From contig RYVZ01000006.1 of assembly GCA_003979345.1 (NCBI GenBank), forward strand, positions 1 through 41,041: a DNA stretch of 41,041 nucleotides, read 5' to 3'. A program made the translations under genes and the position numbers. This document shows positions 25,405-33,736 of this stretch, in pieces (the first letter of the stretch is position 1; each line of letters starts with the position of its first letter). Source of the stretch: Lachnospiraceae bacterium. Its GTDB lineage: Bacteria > Bacillota > Clostridia > Lachnospirales > Lachnospiraceae. Under the pieces are notes generated by a model, which made no database searches, was not told the origin of the DNA, and was given only the letters and a program-made list of their open reading frames with translations.

Positions 25405-26847
25405 ATGGAGATGGGGAATGAGGCGCCGGATAAAGTGCAGGAAACCGTACAGGATGATTGGACGCTTGCCGGAAATTATATTACGGTTTCCGAGGATTCT
25501 ATGCAGGCATTTCTCTTTTTGCAGCCAAAACCGGACGGGGAAAGCTATGAGCGTGAAGAGCTGAAGGCGCATCTTCGTGAGGCAGGTGTAGTCAGCGGAT
25601 TTCACGAGTCCAACCTGGCGGCGATGGCAAAAAAGAAAGTATACGGCAGGGAAGTCCTTGTGGCGGAGGGAGCGCCGCCCGTGCAGGGAACTCCGGGTCA
25701 TTATGAATATGAGATCGAGACAGATGATTACACAAAGCATCCGCGCATCCGTGAAGACGGTTCCGTGGATTACCAGAGCATGAATCTTTTGCAGAATGTG
25801 CAGGAGGGGCAGGTACTTGCCGTGTATCATGCGGCCGAGCAGGGAACTGACGGCGAAGATGTGCGCGGAAAGAGGCTCCGTGCGGAGCTGTGCAGGGAAC
25901 TTCCTGCATTAAGAGGGCGCGGGATCGCCTTAAAAGAGGATGCCGAACTGCCGACTTATATTGCACAGACCGAAGGAAAACTCATCTTCAGAGATGATCA
26001 GATCGAGATTTGCAATGTGCATGAGATTAAAGGCGACGTGGATATCCTGATCGGCAAGGTGGAGTTTTTCGGCGACGTCGTGATCGACGGTAACGTCGCT
26101 GCGGGAACAGTCATCCGGGCAGGAAAGAGCCTGACGATCAGCGGTACGGTGGAGTCTGCGGATATCTATGCGGGCGGCGATATCATTCTGCGCCGCGGCG
26201 TACAGGGAAATGAGAAGGGGCGTATCCGTTCCAGGGGAAATGTGTACGCGGACTTTTTGGAACACTGCACGGTGGAGGCCAGGGGCAATGTCATGGCGAA
26301 TTATTTTCTGAATGCCGAAGTGTCCGCACAGGGGGAAGTGACGGCGACCGGAAAACGCGGCATGATCCTTGGCGGGTATGTGCATGGATTTCAGGGAATC
26401 AAGGCGATGTGCGTCGGCAGTGATAAAGAAGTGAAAACGGTCCTGCATGCAGGCTGTGAGCAGAAGGTTTATGACCAGAACGTCGAGAACCGCAAGGAAG
26501 AGGCGGAGATCATGCAGAAGCTTGAGCTGATCGAGGACCGGGCAGAAATGCTGCGCAAGCAGCTTACGATCCGTTCCAAAGACCAGACGCTGATCAGGGA
26601 ATGCAATGAGCTGCTTAAGGAAAGAGAAAGGCTGACTGAGCGCGCAAAGCAATTGCAGTCGGAAAAGCAGGCGCTTCAAAAAATGATGGAAGAAGGACGG
26701 CAGTCAGCGATACGCGTGGAGGATAAGCTTTACGCCGGGTCGGTTATCAGCGTCAACAATGCGCAGCAGGCGATCAGTGCCAATACCTGCTTTATGCAGT
26801 ACAAGAGTATTTCGGGCATCATACAGGGAACCGTCATTCGGGTGTGA
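25405..26847 (+). CDS. FapA/DUF342 family protein
   Basis: A 480-residue cytosolic protein. The N-terminal half shows the DUF342 signature: VLVAEGAPPVQGTPGHYEYE at about residues 88-107, then GSVDYQSMNLLQNVQEGQVL and GEDVRGKRLRAEL. The centre (about 200-340) is a series of short VxGxV-like beta-turn repeats, as in IDGNVAAGTVIRAGKSLTIS, predicting a right-handed beta-helix. The C-terminus (about 360-430) is a charged coiled coil followed by a short beta end. The name Flagellar Assembly Protein A derives from other bacteria. Here there are no flagellar genes nearby, so the role is unknown. The ATG follows AAAGGAGGG. It lies 108 bases after valS and 59 bases before folC. Confidence 0.88.
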   Translation: MEMGNEAPDKVQETVQDDWTLAGNYITVSEDSMQAFLFLQPKPDGESYEREELKAHLREAGVVSGFHESNLAAMAKKKVYGREVLVAEGAPPVQGTPGHYEYEIETDDYTKHPRIREDGSVDYQSMNLLQNVQEGQVLAVYHAAEQGTDGEDVRGKRLRAELCRELPALRGRGIALKEDAELPTYIAQTEGKLIFRDDQIEICNVHEIKGDVDILIGKVEFFGDVVIDGNVAAGTVIRAGKSLTISGTVESADIYAGGDIILRRGVQGNEKGRIRSRGNVYADFLEHCTVEARGNVMANYFLNAEVSAQGEVTATGKRGMILGGYVHGFQGIKAMCVGSDKEVKTVLHAGCEQKVYDQNVENRKEEAEIMQKLELIEDRAEMLRKQLTIRSKDQTLIRECNELLKERERLTERAKQLQSEKQALQKMMEEGRQSAIRVEDKLYAGSVISVNNAQQAISANTCFMQYKSISGIIQGTVIRV

Positions 26848-26906
26848 TGCCGCAGGGAAAGTCAGCGTGCCGGAAAGAACCGCCGCGCTGCGGGGCATGG
26901 GACAGC

Positions 26907-28367
26907 ATGAAACAGATTACATATCAGGAGATCACGTCGTATCTTCTGTCAATACCCAAATTTACAACGAAACATACGATGGAAGATACGTGCGGTTTCT
27001 ATCGCTATATGGGAAGTCCGTGTGCGGAGAGCCGGATCATTCATGTCGCGGGAACAAACGGCAAAGGTTCAGTCTGCACTTATCTGCGCAGTATTTTGGA
27101 ACAATGCGGGCATCATACGGCATTGTTTGTGTCGCCGCATCTCGTTTCCATGCGCGAACGGTTTTTATTTGACGGCAGCATGGTTTCCGAAGAATCCTTC
27201 TGCGCGGCATTTTTTGACGTTGCGGAAAAGCTTTGCGCATATGAGAACGGGCAAGTTTCATCAGAGGGTGACGCATTGGCAGATGCACATGGGGACAGTG
27301 TATTTACGGCGCTGCGCGGGCTTTCCTACCACCCTTCTTTTTTTGAAATGTTATTTTTTATGTTTTTGGAATGCAGGGAAACGGCACAGACCGATTACGT
27401 GATCTTAGAGACCGGGCTCGGGGGCAGGCTGGATGCGACAAACTGCATGCCGCGCAAGGAATTGTGCGTGATCACGAGGATCGCACTGGATCATACGGAA
27501 TATCTCGGGGATACGACCGGTGAGATCGCGCGTGAAAAGGCGGGAATCTTCAGAGAGCTTACGCCGGCAGTCTGCTTGTTTTCTGATGAAGAAAGCGCGG
27601 AGGCGGAAAGAATTTGTGCCGGAAAGCTGCACGCACCGGTTGAATTTGTCGATTCGCGCGATTTCAAAATTGACGGAATTACCAACAAAAGCATTGCTTT
27701 TTCTTATCAATCTGTATATGATAATTCTATCAGCTTTTTACTTTCCACAACGGCATGCTATCAGGCAGAAAATGCCGCGCTTGCAATAAGGGCGGTTGAA
27801 GTGCTTGCAAGGCATGAGAAGAAAGATGCCGTGCAGACGATACGGGTTCGGAACGAAGTGTCCGCAGACGGAGCTGCTAAAATGCCCTGGCGGTTTGAGT
27901 ACCCTTCTGTTGACAAGCTTCGGAAGGGGATTTATGCGGCACAGTGGGAAGGAAGGATGGAAGAGGTGCTGCCGGACGTATTTTTGGACGGTGCGCACAA
28001 CGAGGATGGAATGCGGGCGCTGCTTACAACGGTGAAGCGTACCGGTCCTGATTTGAACAATGTACTTATTTTGGCAATTGTAGCAGATAAAAGATATGAA
28101 CGCATGGCAGATATGATCGCGCAGTCGGGATTGTTTTTCAGGGTATATGTGACGTCTGCGGGAGGGGAGAGAGCGCTGGCACCGGAGGTTTTAGCAGAAG
28201 TGCTGCAGCAGTCCGGACAGGCCCATTGTACGATATGGAAGCAGCCGGAGCAGGCGTTTTCCCAATGCATAAGGGAACGAAGGGGCGATGAACGCGTTTA
28301 TGTGGCCGGCTCGTTGTACTTGATCGGGCGGATAAAGGCATATTTAGGGAGGAATTCTGATGATTAA
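26907..28367 (+). CDS. folC: Bifunctional folylpolyglutamate synthase / dihydrofolate synthase
   Basis: A 486-residue Mur-ligase-type enzyme that adds glutamate to folates, and possibly to dihydropteroate, using ATP. The P-loop GTNGKGS is at residues 49-55, preceded by IIHVAG. LFVSPHLVSMRERF, ETGLGGRLDATN and ALDHTEYLGDT are family signatures. FLDGAHNEDGM marks the C-terminal domain. Two segments are longer than usual: about 25 residues around ENGQVSSEGDALADAHGDSV, and a stretch after EVLARHEKKDA. I prefer the ATG at 26907, which gives a normal FolC start. An in-frame ATG at 26844 overlapping the previous stop codon would add 21 non-conserved residues, and the ribosome site at 26907 is weak, so this start is less certain. 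The gene overlaps a small downstream gene by eight bases. Confidence 0.93.
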   Translation: MKQITYQEITSYLLSIPKFTTKHTMEDTCGFYRYMGSPCAESRIIHVAGTNGKGSVCTYLRSILEQCGHHTALFVSPHLVSMRERFLFDGSMVSEESFCAAFFDVAEKLCAYENGQVSSEGDALADAHGDSVFTALRGLSYHPSFFEMLFFMFLECRETAQTDYVILETGLGGRLDATNCMPRKELCVITRIALDHTEYLGDTTGEIAREKAGIFRELTPAVCLFSDEESAEAERICAGKLHAPVEFVDSRDFKIDGITNKSIAFSYQSVYDNSISFLLSTTACYQAENAALAIRAVEVLARHEKKDAVQTIRVRNEVSADGAAKMPWRFEYPSVDKLRKGIYAAQWEGRMEEVLPDVFLDGAHNEDGMRALLTTVKRTGPDLNNVLILAIVADKRYERMADMIAQSGLFFRVYVTSAGGERALAPEVLAEVLQQSGQAHCTIWKQPEQAFSQCIRERRGDERVYVAGSLYLIGRIKAYLGRNSDD

Positions 28368-28503
28368 CTTTGAGGAGGAGCTCAAGAAGTTTCATCCCAG
28401 CGTAGAGATAGAAGAGGCGGAGGATGTATTATATAGTCAGGATACGACGGATTTGGCTGACGTACTTGTGGATGTGATCAAAGAAGCACAGGAAGAAGAA
28501 TAG
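28360..28503 (+). CDS. Conserved-looking 47-residue acidic protein
   Basis: A short gene with a strong GGGAGG site seven bases before its ATG. It overlaps the end of folC by eight bases and stops ten bases before the next start codon. The product begins MINFEEELKKFHPSVEIEEA and ends in VLVDVIKEAQEEE; about a third of its residues are Asp or Glu. It has no signal peptide or membrane segment and looks like two amphipathic helices. I believe similar small proteins follow folC in related Lachnospiraceae, but I cannot check this here. Tight coupling to folC and to the zinc-ribbon/TPR gene supports real translation. Function is unknown. Confidence 0.8.
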   Translation: MINFEEELKKFHPSVEIEEAEDVLYSQDTTDLADVLVDVIKEAQEEE

Positions 28504-28513
28504 GAGCGGAGCT

Positions 28514-29926
28514 ATGGAGTGTTTTAACTGTGGCTGTCTCCTGACGGAAAACGAATTTTGTACAAACTGCGGCGCAGATGTGCGGGTCTATAAGAAGATT
28601 ATTTTCGCATCGAACCGCTATTACAATATCGCACTGGAGAGAGCAGGTGTCAGAGATTTGTCCGGGGCGGCGGAAAGCCTCAGACAATGTCTTAAATTAA
28701 ATAAGAATCATGTGGAGGCAAGAAATCTTCTCGGCTTGATTTATTATGAGACTGGAGAAGTGGTGTCCGCCTTAAACGAGTGGGTGATGAGCAAGAATAT
28801 CAAGCCGCTCAAAAATATTGCGGACGATTACATTGAAGATATCAGATCGAACCCTACGCAGCTTGATACGCTGACGCAGGCGGTCAAAAAATATAATCAG
28901 GCATTAAATTACTGCATGCAGGACAGCGTGGACCTTGCGGTCATCCAGCTAAAAAAAGTATTATCGATGAATTCGAAATACCTGCAGGCGCACCAGCTCC
29001 TTGCGCTGATCTATATGAGTCAGGAGGAATGGGACAAGGCAGAGAAAGAAATCGAGAAGGCGCTGCGTATTGACACGAGCAATACGTTGACAATGCGGTA
29101 TATGAAGGAGATTGACATTGCCATCACTCAGGATGAAGGCAGGAGTCAGTCAAAGAAAAAGAGTAAAGAGGAAAAGAACGCCAAAAAGTACAAGAGCGGA
29201 AATGATACGGTGATCCAGCCGATCAATAATAAGGATTCCCGCGGATTATCGACGATTCTTAATATTATTATCGGGGTGCTGATCGGGCTTGCCATTGCCA
29301 TTTTCCTGATCCTGCCGGCAAGAATCCAAACGGAGGTAGCGAAAGTAAATGAGCAGGTTGCGGAGTACAGCGAACTGCTGACCCAGAAAACGGCAGACGT
29401 GCAGGAAAGGGAAGGTCAGATCGAAACACTGAAGGAACAGCTGGCGCAGACGGAGGAAGCACTTGAAGCTTATACGGGAACGGACGGTACGATCGCAGCC
29501 TATGAGCAGCTTTTGGAAGCGGCAAGTATCTATATGCAGGAAGAGCCGGATGTCATGGCAGTTGCCGACAGCCTTGGCAAGATCGATGAGACTTATGTGG
29601 AGCAGGAAGCCCCCGATTACTTTAAGAGCGTTTACAATGAACTGCTTGCCCTGATCGGACCGGAAGTATCCGATTCTTACTATCAGACGGGGATGGCAGA
29701 GTTTAATGTGCAGAACTATTCGGAAGCGATCAATTATTTCCTAATGGCGGTTTCATTTGACGAAACGGATTCGCTTGCCCTGTATCAGCTGGCAGAGTCG
29801 TATTATCGTAATGAGGATCTGGAGAATGCAGTTATTTATTATAACCTTGTCATTGAGCGGTTCCCAGGCAAGAATTCTGCAGTCAATTCGCGGAGGCGCT
29901 TAAACACGATCGAGCAGCAGCAGTGA
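28514..29926 (+). CDS. Zinc-ribbon, TPR and coiled-coil membrane protein
   Basis: A 470-residue protein. A zinc ribbon with two CxxC pairs is at residues 3-20 (CFNCGCLLTENEFCTNCG). TPR helices follow to about residue 200, with AAESLRQCLKLNKNHVEARN and AEKEIEKALRIDTSNTLTMR as clear units. A Lys-rich stretch precedes a single membrane segment (about 246-268, ILNIIIGVLIGLAIAIFLIL). A coiled coil (about 275-320) and further TPR units (about 395-465) lie on the other side. With an inside N-terminus, the second TPR block would be extracytosolic. No enzyme motif is seen; it may organise a membrane complex. It ends near the terminator at 30,047 and is probably cotranscribed with folC and the 47-residue gene. 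Confidence 0.85.
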   Translation: MECFNCGCLLTENEFCTNCGADVRVYKKIIFASNRYYNIALERAGVRDLSGAAESLRQCLKLNKNHVEARNLLGLIYYETGEVVSALNEWVMSKNIKPLKNIADDYIEDIRSNPTQLDTLTQAVKKYNQALNYCMQDSVDLAVIQLKKVLSMNSKYLQAHQLLALIYMSQEEWDKAEKEIEKALRIDTSNTLTMRYMKEIDIAITQDEGRSQSKKKSKEEKNAKKYKSGNDTVIQPINNKDSRGLSTILNIIIGVLIGLAIAIFLILPARIQTEVAKVNEQVAEYSELLTQKTADVQEREGQIETLKEQLAQTEEALEAYTGTDGTIAAYEQLLEAASIYMQEEPDVMAVADSLGKIDETYVEQEAPDYFKSVYNELLALIGPEVSDSYYQTGMAEFNVQNYSEAINYFLMAVSFDETDSLALYQLAESYYRNEDLENAVIYYNLVIERFPGKNSAVNSRRRLNTIEQQQ

Positions 29927-30046
29927 ACCGCGTGCAGAAACGTTTAGCCGGACGGCTCGTTGAAATGCGGAGCGGTTCCGGAGAAAAGCGCAGGGAATTT
30001 GCGGCAGGCGCGAGAGCATAAAAAAGAAAGAATGGCAGATACGAAA

Positions 30047-30075
30047 GAGAACATCGAAAAGGATGTTCTCTTTTT
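30047..30075 (+). terminator. Rho-independent terminator before spoIIAA
   Basis: GAGAACATC and GATGTTCTC (30047-30055 and 30062-30070) form a perfect 9-bp stem with a 6-base loop, followed by five T. It closes the unit ending with the zinc-ribbon/TPR gene. It also lies 32 bases before the spoIIAA start, so the spoIIA promoter must be within, just before or after it; I could not identify one. Confidence 0.9.
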
Positions 30076-30106
30076 ATATGTATCAATATCTGGAAGGGAG
30101 AAAGGA

Positions 30107-30415
30107 ATGGTTGATAATTATGCAATTATCGAAAATTATCTGATGATCAGAATGCCGGAGGAGATCGACCACCACCGGGCAGTACTGATCAGCCGGACGG
30201 CCGATGATTATATTGCACACAGTAAGATTGTCAACATCGTATTTGACTTTGAAGATACGAAATTTATGGACAGTTCCGGTATCGGCGTGATCATGGGCAG
30301 ATATAAAAAAATATCCTGTTTCGGCGGGAAAGTATTTGCCATCAATACAAGCAGACGGATCAGACAGCTTCTTGCGGTATCCGGTATGCAGAAACTGATC
30401 ACGATCATGGAGTAG
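30107..30415 (+). CDS. spoIIAA: Anti-sigma F factor antagonist SpoIIAA
   Basis: A 102-residue STAS-domain protein. When unphosphorylated it binds SpoIIAB and releases sigma F in the forespore. The phosphorylation site lies in FMDSSGIGVIMGRYK; by analogy to Bacillus subtilis the second serine, Ser57, is the target. The ATG at 30107 follows GGGAGAAAGGA. In-frame ATGs upstream, at 29960 and 30032, would translate through the terminator hairpin and have weak sites. It is the first gene of spoIIA, 36 bases before spoIIAB. Length is close to that of other family members. Confidence 0.96.
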   Translation: MVDNYAIIENYLMIRMPEEIDHHRAVLISRTADDYIAHSKIVNIVFDFEDTKFMDSSGIGVIMGRYKKISCFGGKVFAINTSRRIRQLLAVSGMQKLITIME

Positions 30416-30451
30416 GGACGGATACGAGGATAAAACAAAAGGAGTGGAGAG

Positions 30452-31090
30452 ATGGAGATAAGGACCAGGGAGAGTAAAATGTGCGCGGATGTGGAGGAGC
30501 AGGAACCTGTACAGGATGCGATGGGCGCGGCGGGGCATGAGGAAATGCAGAAAACGATTGGCGTGGCAAAGCAGGGAAATATACAGGAGAGCGGAGGGGA
30601 TGCAGGAAATATTGGTCAGCAGAAAGCGATGGGTGCGGCAGGGATTAGGCACGAATATGTCAACGAAATGTCGCTGACCTTCGATGCAGTGTCGCTGAAC
30701 GAGAGCTTCGCCCGTGTGGTCGTCGCAGCGTTTATCACACCGCTCAATCCGACGGTAGAAGAGCTTGCCGATGTGAAGACAGCGGTTTCGGAGGCGGTTA
30801 CCAATGCGATCATTCACGGTTATGACAGCAGGGGCGGAAAGATCAGAATGTACTGTATGGTAACCGGAAATCTTCTTTCCGTGCGTATAGAGGATGACGG
30901 GGCGGGGATTGCCGACATTGAGCAGGCGATGATGCCGCTTTATACGACAAGACCGGAGCTTGAGCGTTCCGGCATGGGATTTGCATTTATGGAAGCGTTC
31001 ATGGACGACCTTAAAGTGGAATCCCGCTTGGGAGAAGGGACGAAAGTCAGCATGATGAAAAGAGTAGGAGACGCTATACGGACGGCGTAA
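30452..31090 (+). CDS. spoIIAB: Anti-sigma F factor SpoIIAB with long N-terminal extension
   Basis: A 212-residue GHKL-fold serine kinase and anti-sigma factor that binds sigma F and phosphorylates SpoIIAA. The catalytic core starts near residue 69, where NEMSLTFDAVSLNESFARV aligns with the usual N-terminus. The N box is SEAVTNAIIHGY, G1 is EDDGAGI and G2 is ERSGMGFAF. The first 68 residues are an extra segment, rich in Gly, Ala, Gln and Glu, with internal duplications (DAMGAAG and KAMGAAG). The ATG at 30452 has a clear AAAGGAG site, while internal ATGs near the core lack one, so the extension is probably made. SpoIIAB is normally about 140-150 residues. The gene lies 12 bases before sigF. 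Confidence 0.94.
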   Translation: MEIRTRESKMCADVEEQEPVQDAMGAAGHEEMQKTIGVAKQGNIQESGGDAGNIGQQKAMGAAGIRHEYVNEMSLTFDAVSLNESFARVVVAAFITPLNPTVEELADVKTAVSEAVTNAIIHGYDSRGGKIRMYCMVTGNLLSVRIEDDGAGIADIEQAMMPLYTTRPELERSGMGFAFMEAFMDDLKVESRLGEGTKVSMMKRVGDAIRTA

Positions 31091-31102
31091 AAGGGGATAT
31101 AA

Positions 31103-31900
31103 ATGGACGAGACCGCTGCATTGATCGCACGTTCACAGGCAGGTGATAAAAGAGCAAGGGAGATACTCGTAGAAAAAAACTTAGGGCTTGTGCATCATAT
31201 TGTGAAGCGGTTTCTCGGAAGAGGCATTGACGCGGAAGATCTGTTTCAGATCGGGAGCATCGGGCTCATGAAAGCGATCGACAAATTCGACTTAAGCTAT
31301 GATGTGCGCTTTTCCACTTATGCGGTGCCGATGATCCAGGGTGAGATCAAGCGTTTTCTCAGGGATGACGGGATGGTGAAGGTCAGCCGGACATTAAAAG
31401 AAAATGGCTGGAAGATCAGGCAGTCCATGGATCGGTTGTCGCAGAAGTTTGGGCGGGAAGCGACAATGGATGAGCTTTCTGCGGATACGGGTTTAAGCTC
31501 AGAGGATATCGTGATGGCAATGGAGGCGAATATTGAGGTCGAGTCCATTTACCGTTCGGTCTTTCAGTCCGACGGGAACGAGATCTATCTGGTCGATCAG
31601 GTCGTCGCGGGCGGAAGATCAAAAGGCGGCATCGGACAGACTGCAGCAGGCGGTTCCGGTATTGACAGCTACGGAATGGGTGACGGTCAGGATCCTGAAA
31701 AGGAGCGGCTGCTCAATCATATGCTTTTGGAGCAGCTGATCGGCAGTTTGGATGAAAGAGAGCGGGAACTGATCGAACTCCGCTATTTTCAGGACAAGAC
31801 CCAGATGGAGGTCGCAAAGCGCCTGCGCATCAGTCAGGTGCAGGTCAGCCGGATGGAGAAACGGATTCTTCTGCGTATGCGGGAGAAAGGGAAGGTATAA
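31103..31900 (+). CDS. sigF: Sporulation sigma factor F
   Basis: A 265-residue sigma factor that directs early forespore transcription. Region 2 contains DLFQIGSIGLMKAIDKFDL and FSTYAVPMIQGEIKRFLRDD. Region 3 follows (VSRTLKENGWKIRQSMDRLS). Region 4 contains ELIELRYFQDKTQMEVAKRL and the HTH ISQVQVSRMEKRIL. Between regions 3 and 4 there is a Gly-rich insert of about 25 residues (AGGRSKGGIGQTAAGGSGID and beyond) that I do not expect in the family. The gene follows spoIIAB by 12 bases. Its last 56 bases overlap the end of the convergent HTH gene, and no terminator separates them. Confidence 0.96.
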   Translation: MDETAALIARSQAGDKRAREILVEKNLGLVHHIVKRFLGRGIDAEDLFQIGSIGLMKAIDKFDLSYDVRFSTYAVPMIQGEIKRFLRDDGMVKVSRTLKENGWKIRQSMDRLSQKFGREATMDELSADTGLSSEDIVMAMEANIEVESIYRSVFQSDGNEIYLVDQVVAGGRSKGGIGQTAAGGSGIDSYGMGDGQDPEKERLLNHMLLEQLIGSLDERERELIELRYFQDKTQMEVAKRLRISQVQVSRMEKRILLRMREKGKV

Positions 31901-33539
31901 ACGCCGCATCGGGCATACCGGTCAGAAGGTCTGCGCGCATCTGAATATCCAGCGGCGCTTTTTTCCGATATTCGAGTAGCTGCAAATAATAGAAAGCGCT
32001 TTTGTAAGGCTCGTCGGAAACGCGGTATAAATCCGCGATATGTTTCAGAATTTCCAGCTCCTGCCGGGTCAGGCGGCAGCTTAAAAGGTTGTAAATATTC
32101 AAATCCGGAAGCGTGAGCCGCAGTGCTTCCATAAGCAGCGGGACTGCCTCAGCCGGCGGATGTAAGACCGCTTTGGCAGTCAGACATGCCTGCTTCCAAA
32201 GATGATTGCCGTCATTGGCAAGCGCTTCCATTTCTTCAATTTTTTTCAGAAGCAATTCTTTCTGACCGGAGGAACGCATCGGCATGAGTTCGGATTGCAG
32301 ATCATAAAAAGACGCTTCTTTTTCATTCCCCCAAAAGGTAAAAAGCCGGTCGGAAATCCCAAGCCGCTGAAGCAGTGCTTCCGTGAGCGCAATGCAGGGG
32401 TTAAGGGCGCCGCTCTCAATTTTGGAAAGCTTGGATTTGGAGCAGAGCCCGGTGCAGAGCATCCGTTGTGACAAGCCCTGTTTCGTTCGAAAATCCCGAA
32501 TGATATTGCCTATTTGATAGAGATATGTCTTTTCCTCATGTCCGGTATTTGCAAGAAACAATAATGACGGATCAAATTTCTCGACGGGGTATTTTTTACG
32601 CGGAATCTTTGGAATCTTTCGCAGCCGCTCCGCAATCGGGAAAGAAGCCTCGCGCCGGAGATGTTTCAGACATACGCAGGCGTAATAGTTTTCTGAGCGC
32701 TGCGCGTCATCATAGACCGATCTGATCAGGGAATCCGCTTCTTTTTCATATCCGCAGCGCAGGGCGCTCAGAGCGGCAAGAAAGGTAAGCTCAAAAACCG
32801 GCGCGTTTTCCTCATACGCAGCCATTTGACGCCTGTGTTGTTCCGCCAGCCGGAAAGCATTTTGATATTCTGCCAGCGACAGCAGATATTTGATTTGAAC
32901 GATGGCGGACTCTGCCTGCAGACGCCTGCGTTCCGCGGCTGCAAACACGCTGTGGGAAAGGCAGTCTTCCAGATGGCGGATCAGTTGGATACAACGCCCG
33001 CAGTCACCGATATACAGGGATTCCTGCGCCAGCGCTGTGATAATTTCGAATTCATTTTTGGATAACGGACCGTCGAAAGGAATGTCGGGAGCAAAATGCG
33101 GGCGGGTAATCCGAAGCGCAGACTTCAGAGCCGCATAAAGCTTTTGATGGCTGTACGGATACGACCGAAACTGGAGTCTGCACGATAAAAACAGCCACTC
33201 CTGATAGGTCAGGCGGTTATCCGCCCAGCGAAGGTTCTTTACTTTCTGCAGTTCTTTGAAAGCGGGGGTAAGCTGCCATGCGTCCAGATGAACGCGCGCA
33301 TATTTTAAGGAAAGATAACATGCGAAATCAGTTCTGTCGGTATAGGCGGGAAAGCGGGTATGAGGAAAACCGGCACGGTTCGTAAGCGCGTAGAAGGTAG
33401 CAGGACCGGCATTCGAAGAACCGCACTCAATCCGGGAAAGCGCCTGAAGAGAACAGATGCCGTCAGCCATTTTGGACTGTGTCATGCCGCGGCTTGTTCT
33501 TGCATGGAATAAAAGTTGTTTTGCGCTTCGTACTGCCAT
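31845..33539 (-). CDS. Double-HTH, TPR-like transcriptional regulator
   Basis: A 564-residue regulator and the only - strand gene here. The start at 33539 follows AAGGAG on its own strand with good spacing; an in-frame start at 33620 would lie upstream of its promoter. Residues 4-58 form an XRE-type HTH (LFHARTSRGMTQSKMADGIC, then ALSRIECGSS). A second XRE-type HTH is at 341-397 (IGNIIRDFRTKQGLSQRMLC, then SKLSKIESGALNP). Both are followed by helical, TPR-like regions (about 75-300 and 405-545). The layout recalls RNPP/Rgg-type peptide-sensing regulators, but duplicated. Its promoter overlaps repeated ATTCAAC elements shared with the divergent JAB-like gene, which suggests it controls both. 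Its 3' end overlaps sigF. Confidence 0.8.
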   Translation of the reverse strand: MAVRSAKQLLFHARTSRGMTQSKMADGICSLQALSRIECGSSNAGPATFYALTNRAGFPHTRFPAYTDRTDFACYLSLKYARVHLDAWQLTPAFKELQKVKNLRWADNRLTYQEWLFLSCRLQFRSYPYSHQKLYAALKSALRITRPHFAPDIPFDGPLSKNEFEIITALAQESLYIGDCGRCIQLIRHLEDCLSHSVFAAAERRRLQAESAIVQIKYLLSLAEYQNAFRLAEQHRRQMAAYEENAPVFELTFLAALSALRCGYEKEADSLIRSVYDDAQRSENYYACVCLKHLRREASFPIAERLRKIPKIPRKKYPVEKFDPSLLFLANTGHEEKTYLYQIGNIIRDFRTKQGLSQRMLCTGLCSKSKLSKIESGALNPCIALTEALLQRLGISDRLFTFWGNEKEASFYDLQSELMPMRSSGQKELLLKKIEEMEALANDGNHLWKQACLTAKAVLHPPAEAVPLLMEALRLTLPDLNIYNLLSCRLTRQELEILKHIADLYRVSDEPYKSAFYYLQLLEYRKKAPLDIQMRADLLTGMPDAAFIPSLSPAYAEESVSPSG

Positions 33540-33579
33540 CACGGACGCTCCTTTGCAGTTTGGCTTCATGGTTAGTTTG

Positions 33580-33608
33580 ATTATAATACATAACCAAAAA
33601 TAATTCAA
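33580..33608 (-). promoter_or_regulatory. Sigma-A type promoter of the double-HTH gene
   Basis: Read on the - strand, TTGAAT (33608-33603) and TATAAT (33585-33580) are separated by exactly 17 bases. The -35 hexamer is part of one ATTCAAC element. The start codon lies about 40 bases downstream. Confidence 0.8.
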
Positions 33609-33690
33609 CAAATATTGCATAACAAAAATAATTCAACTAAAATGGAATCAATAAAAATTCCATTTGGTTGATTGTAATATTTCGTTGAAT
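33591..33690. promoter_or_regulatory. Repeated ATTCAAC operator region between divergent genes
   Basis: Two near-identical direct repeats of about 17 bases (33592-33609 and 33620-33637, sharing CAAAAATAATTCAAC apart from one base) are about 28-29 bases apart. A third ATTCAAC core lies inverted at 33684-33690. Between them, AAATGGAAT and ATTCCATTT (33640-33648, 33657-33665) form a perfect 9-bp inverted repeat. The elements overlap the - strand promoter and flank a candidate + strand promoter, as expected for a local operator. The binding protein is inferred to be the double-HTH regulator. Confidence 0.6.
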
Positions 33691-33700
33691 TGTGTAAAAT
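33672..33700 (+). promoter_or_regulatory. Candidate promoter of the JAB-like gene
   Basis: TTGTAA (33672-33677) and TAAAAT (33695-33700) are separated by 17 bases. The inverted ATTCAAC element lies in the spacer. The putative start codon is 37 bases after the -10. Confidence 0.5.
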
Positions 33701-33736
33701 GAAAAAAGTAGTGGACGGAAACGGGGCGGGGAGGCA

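Noticed and set aside
25930..26679. 249-residue - strand frame opposite the FapA-type gene
   Set aside because: The + strand protein has clear DUF342 and beta-helix features; the - strand product is low in recognisable structure.
30083..30817. 244-residue - strand frame opposite spoIIAA and spoIIAB
   Set aside because: Both + strand genes are certain; the antisense product is His/Arg-rich and has no motif.
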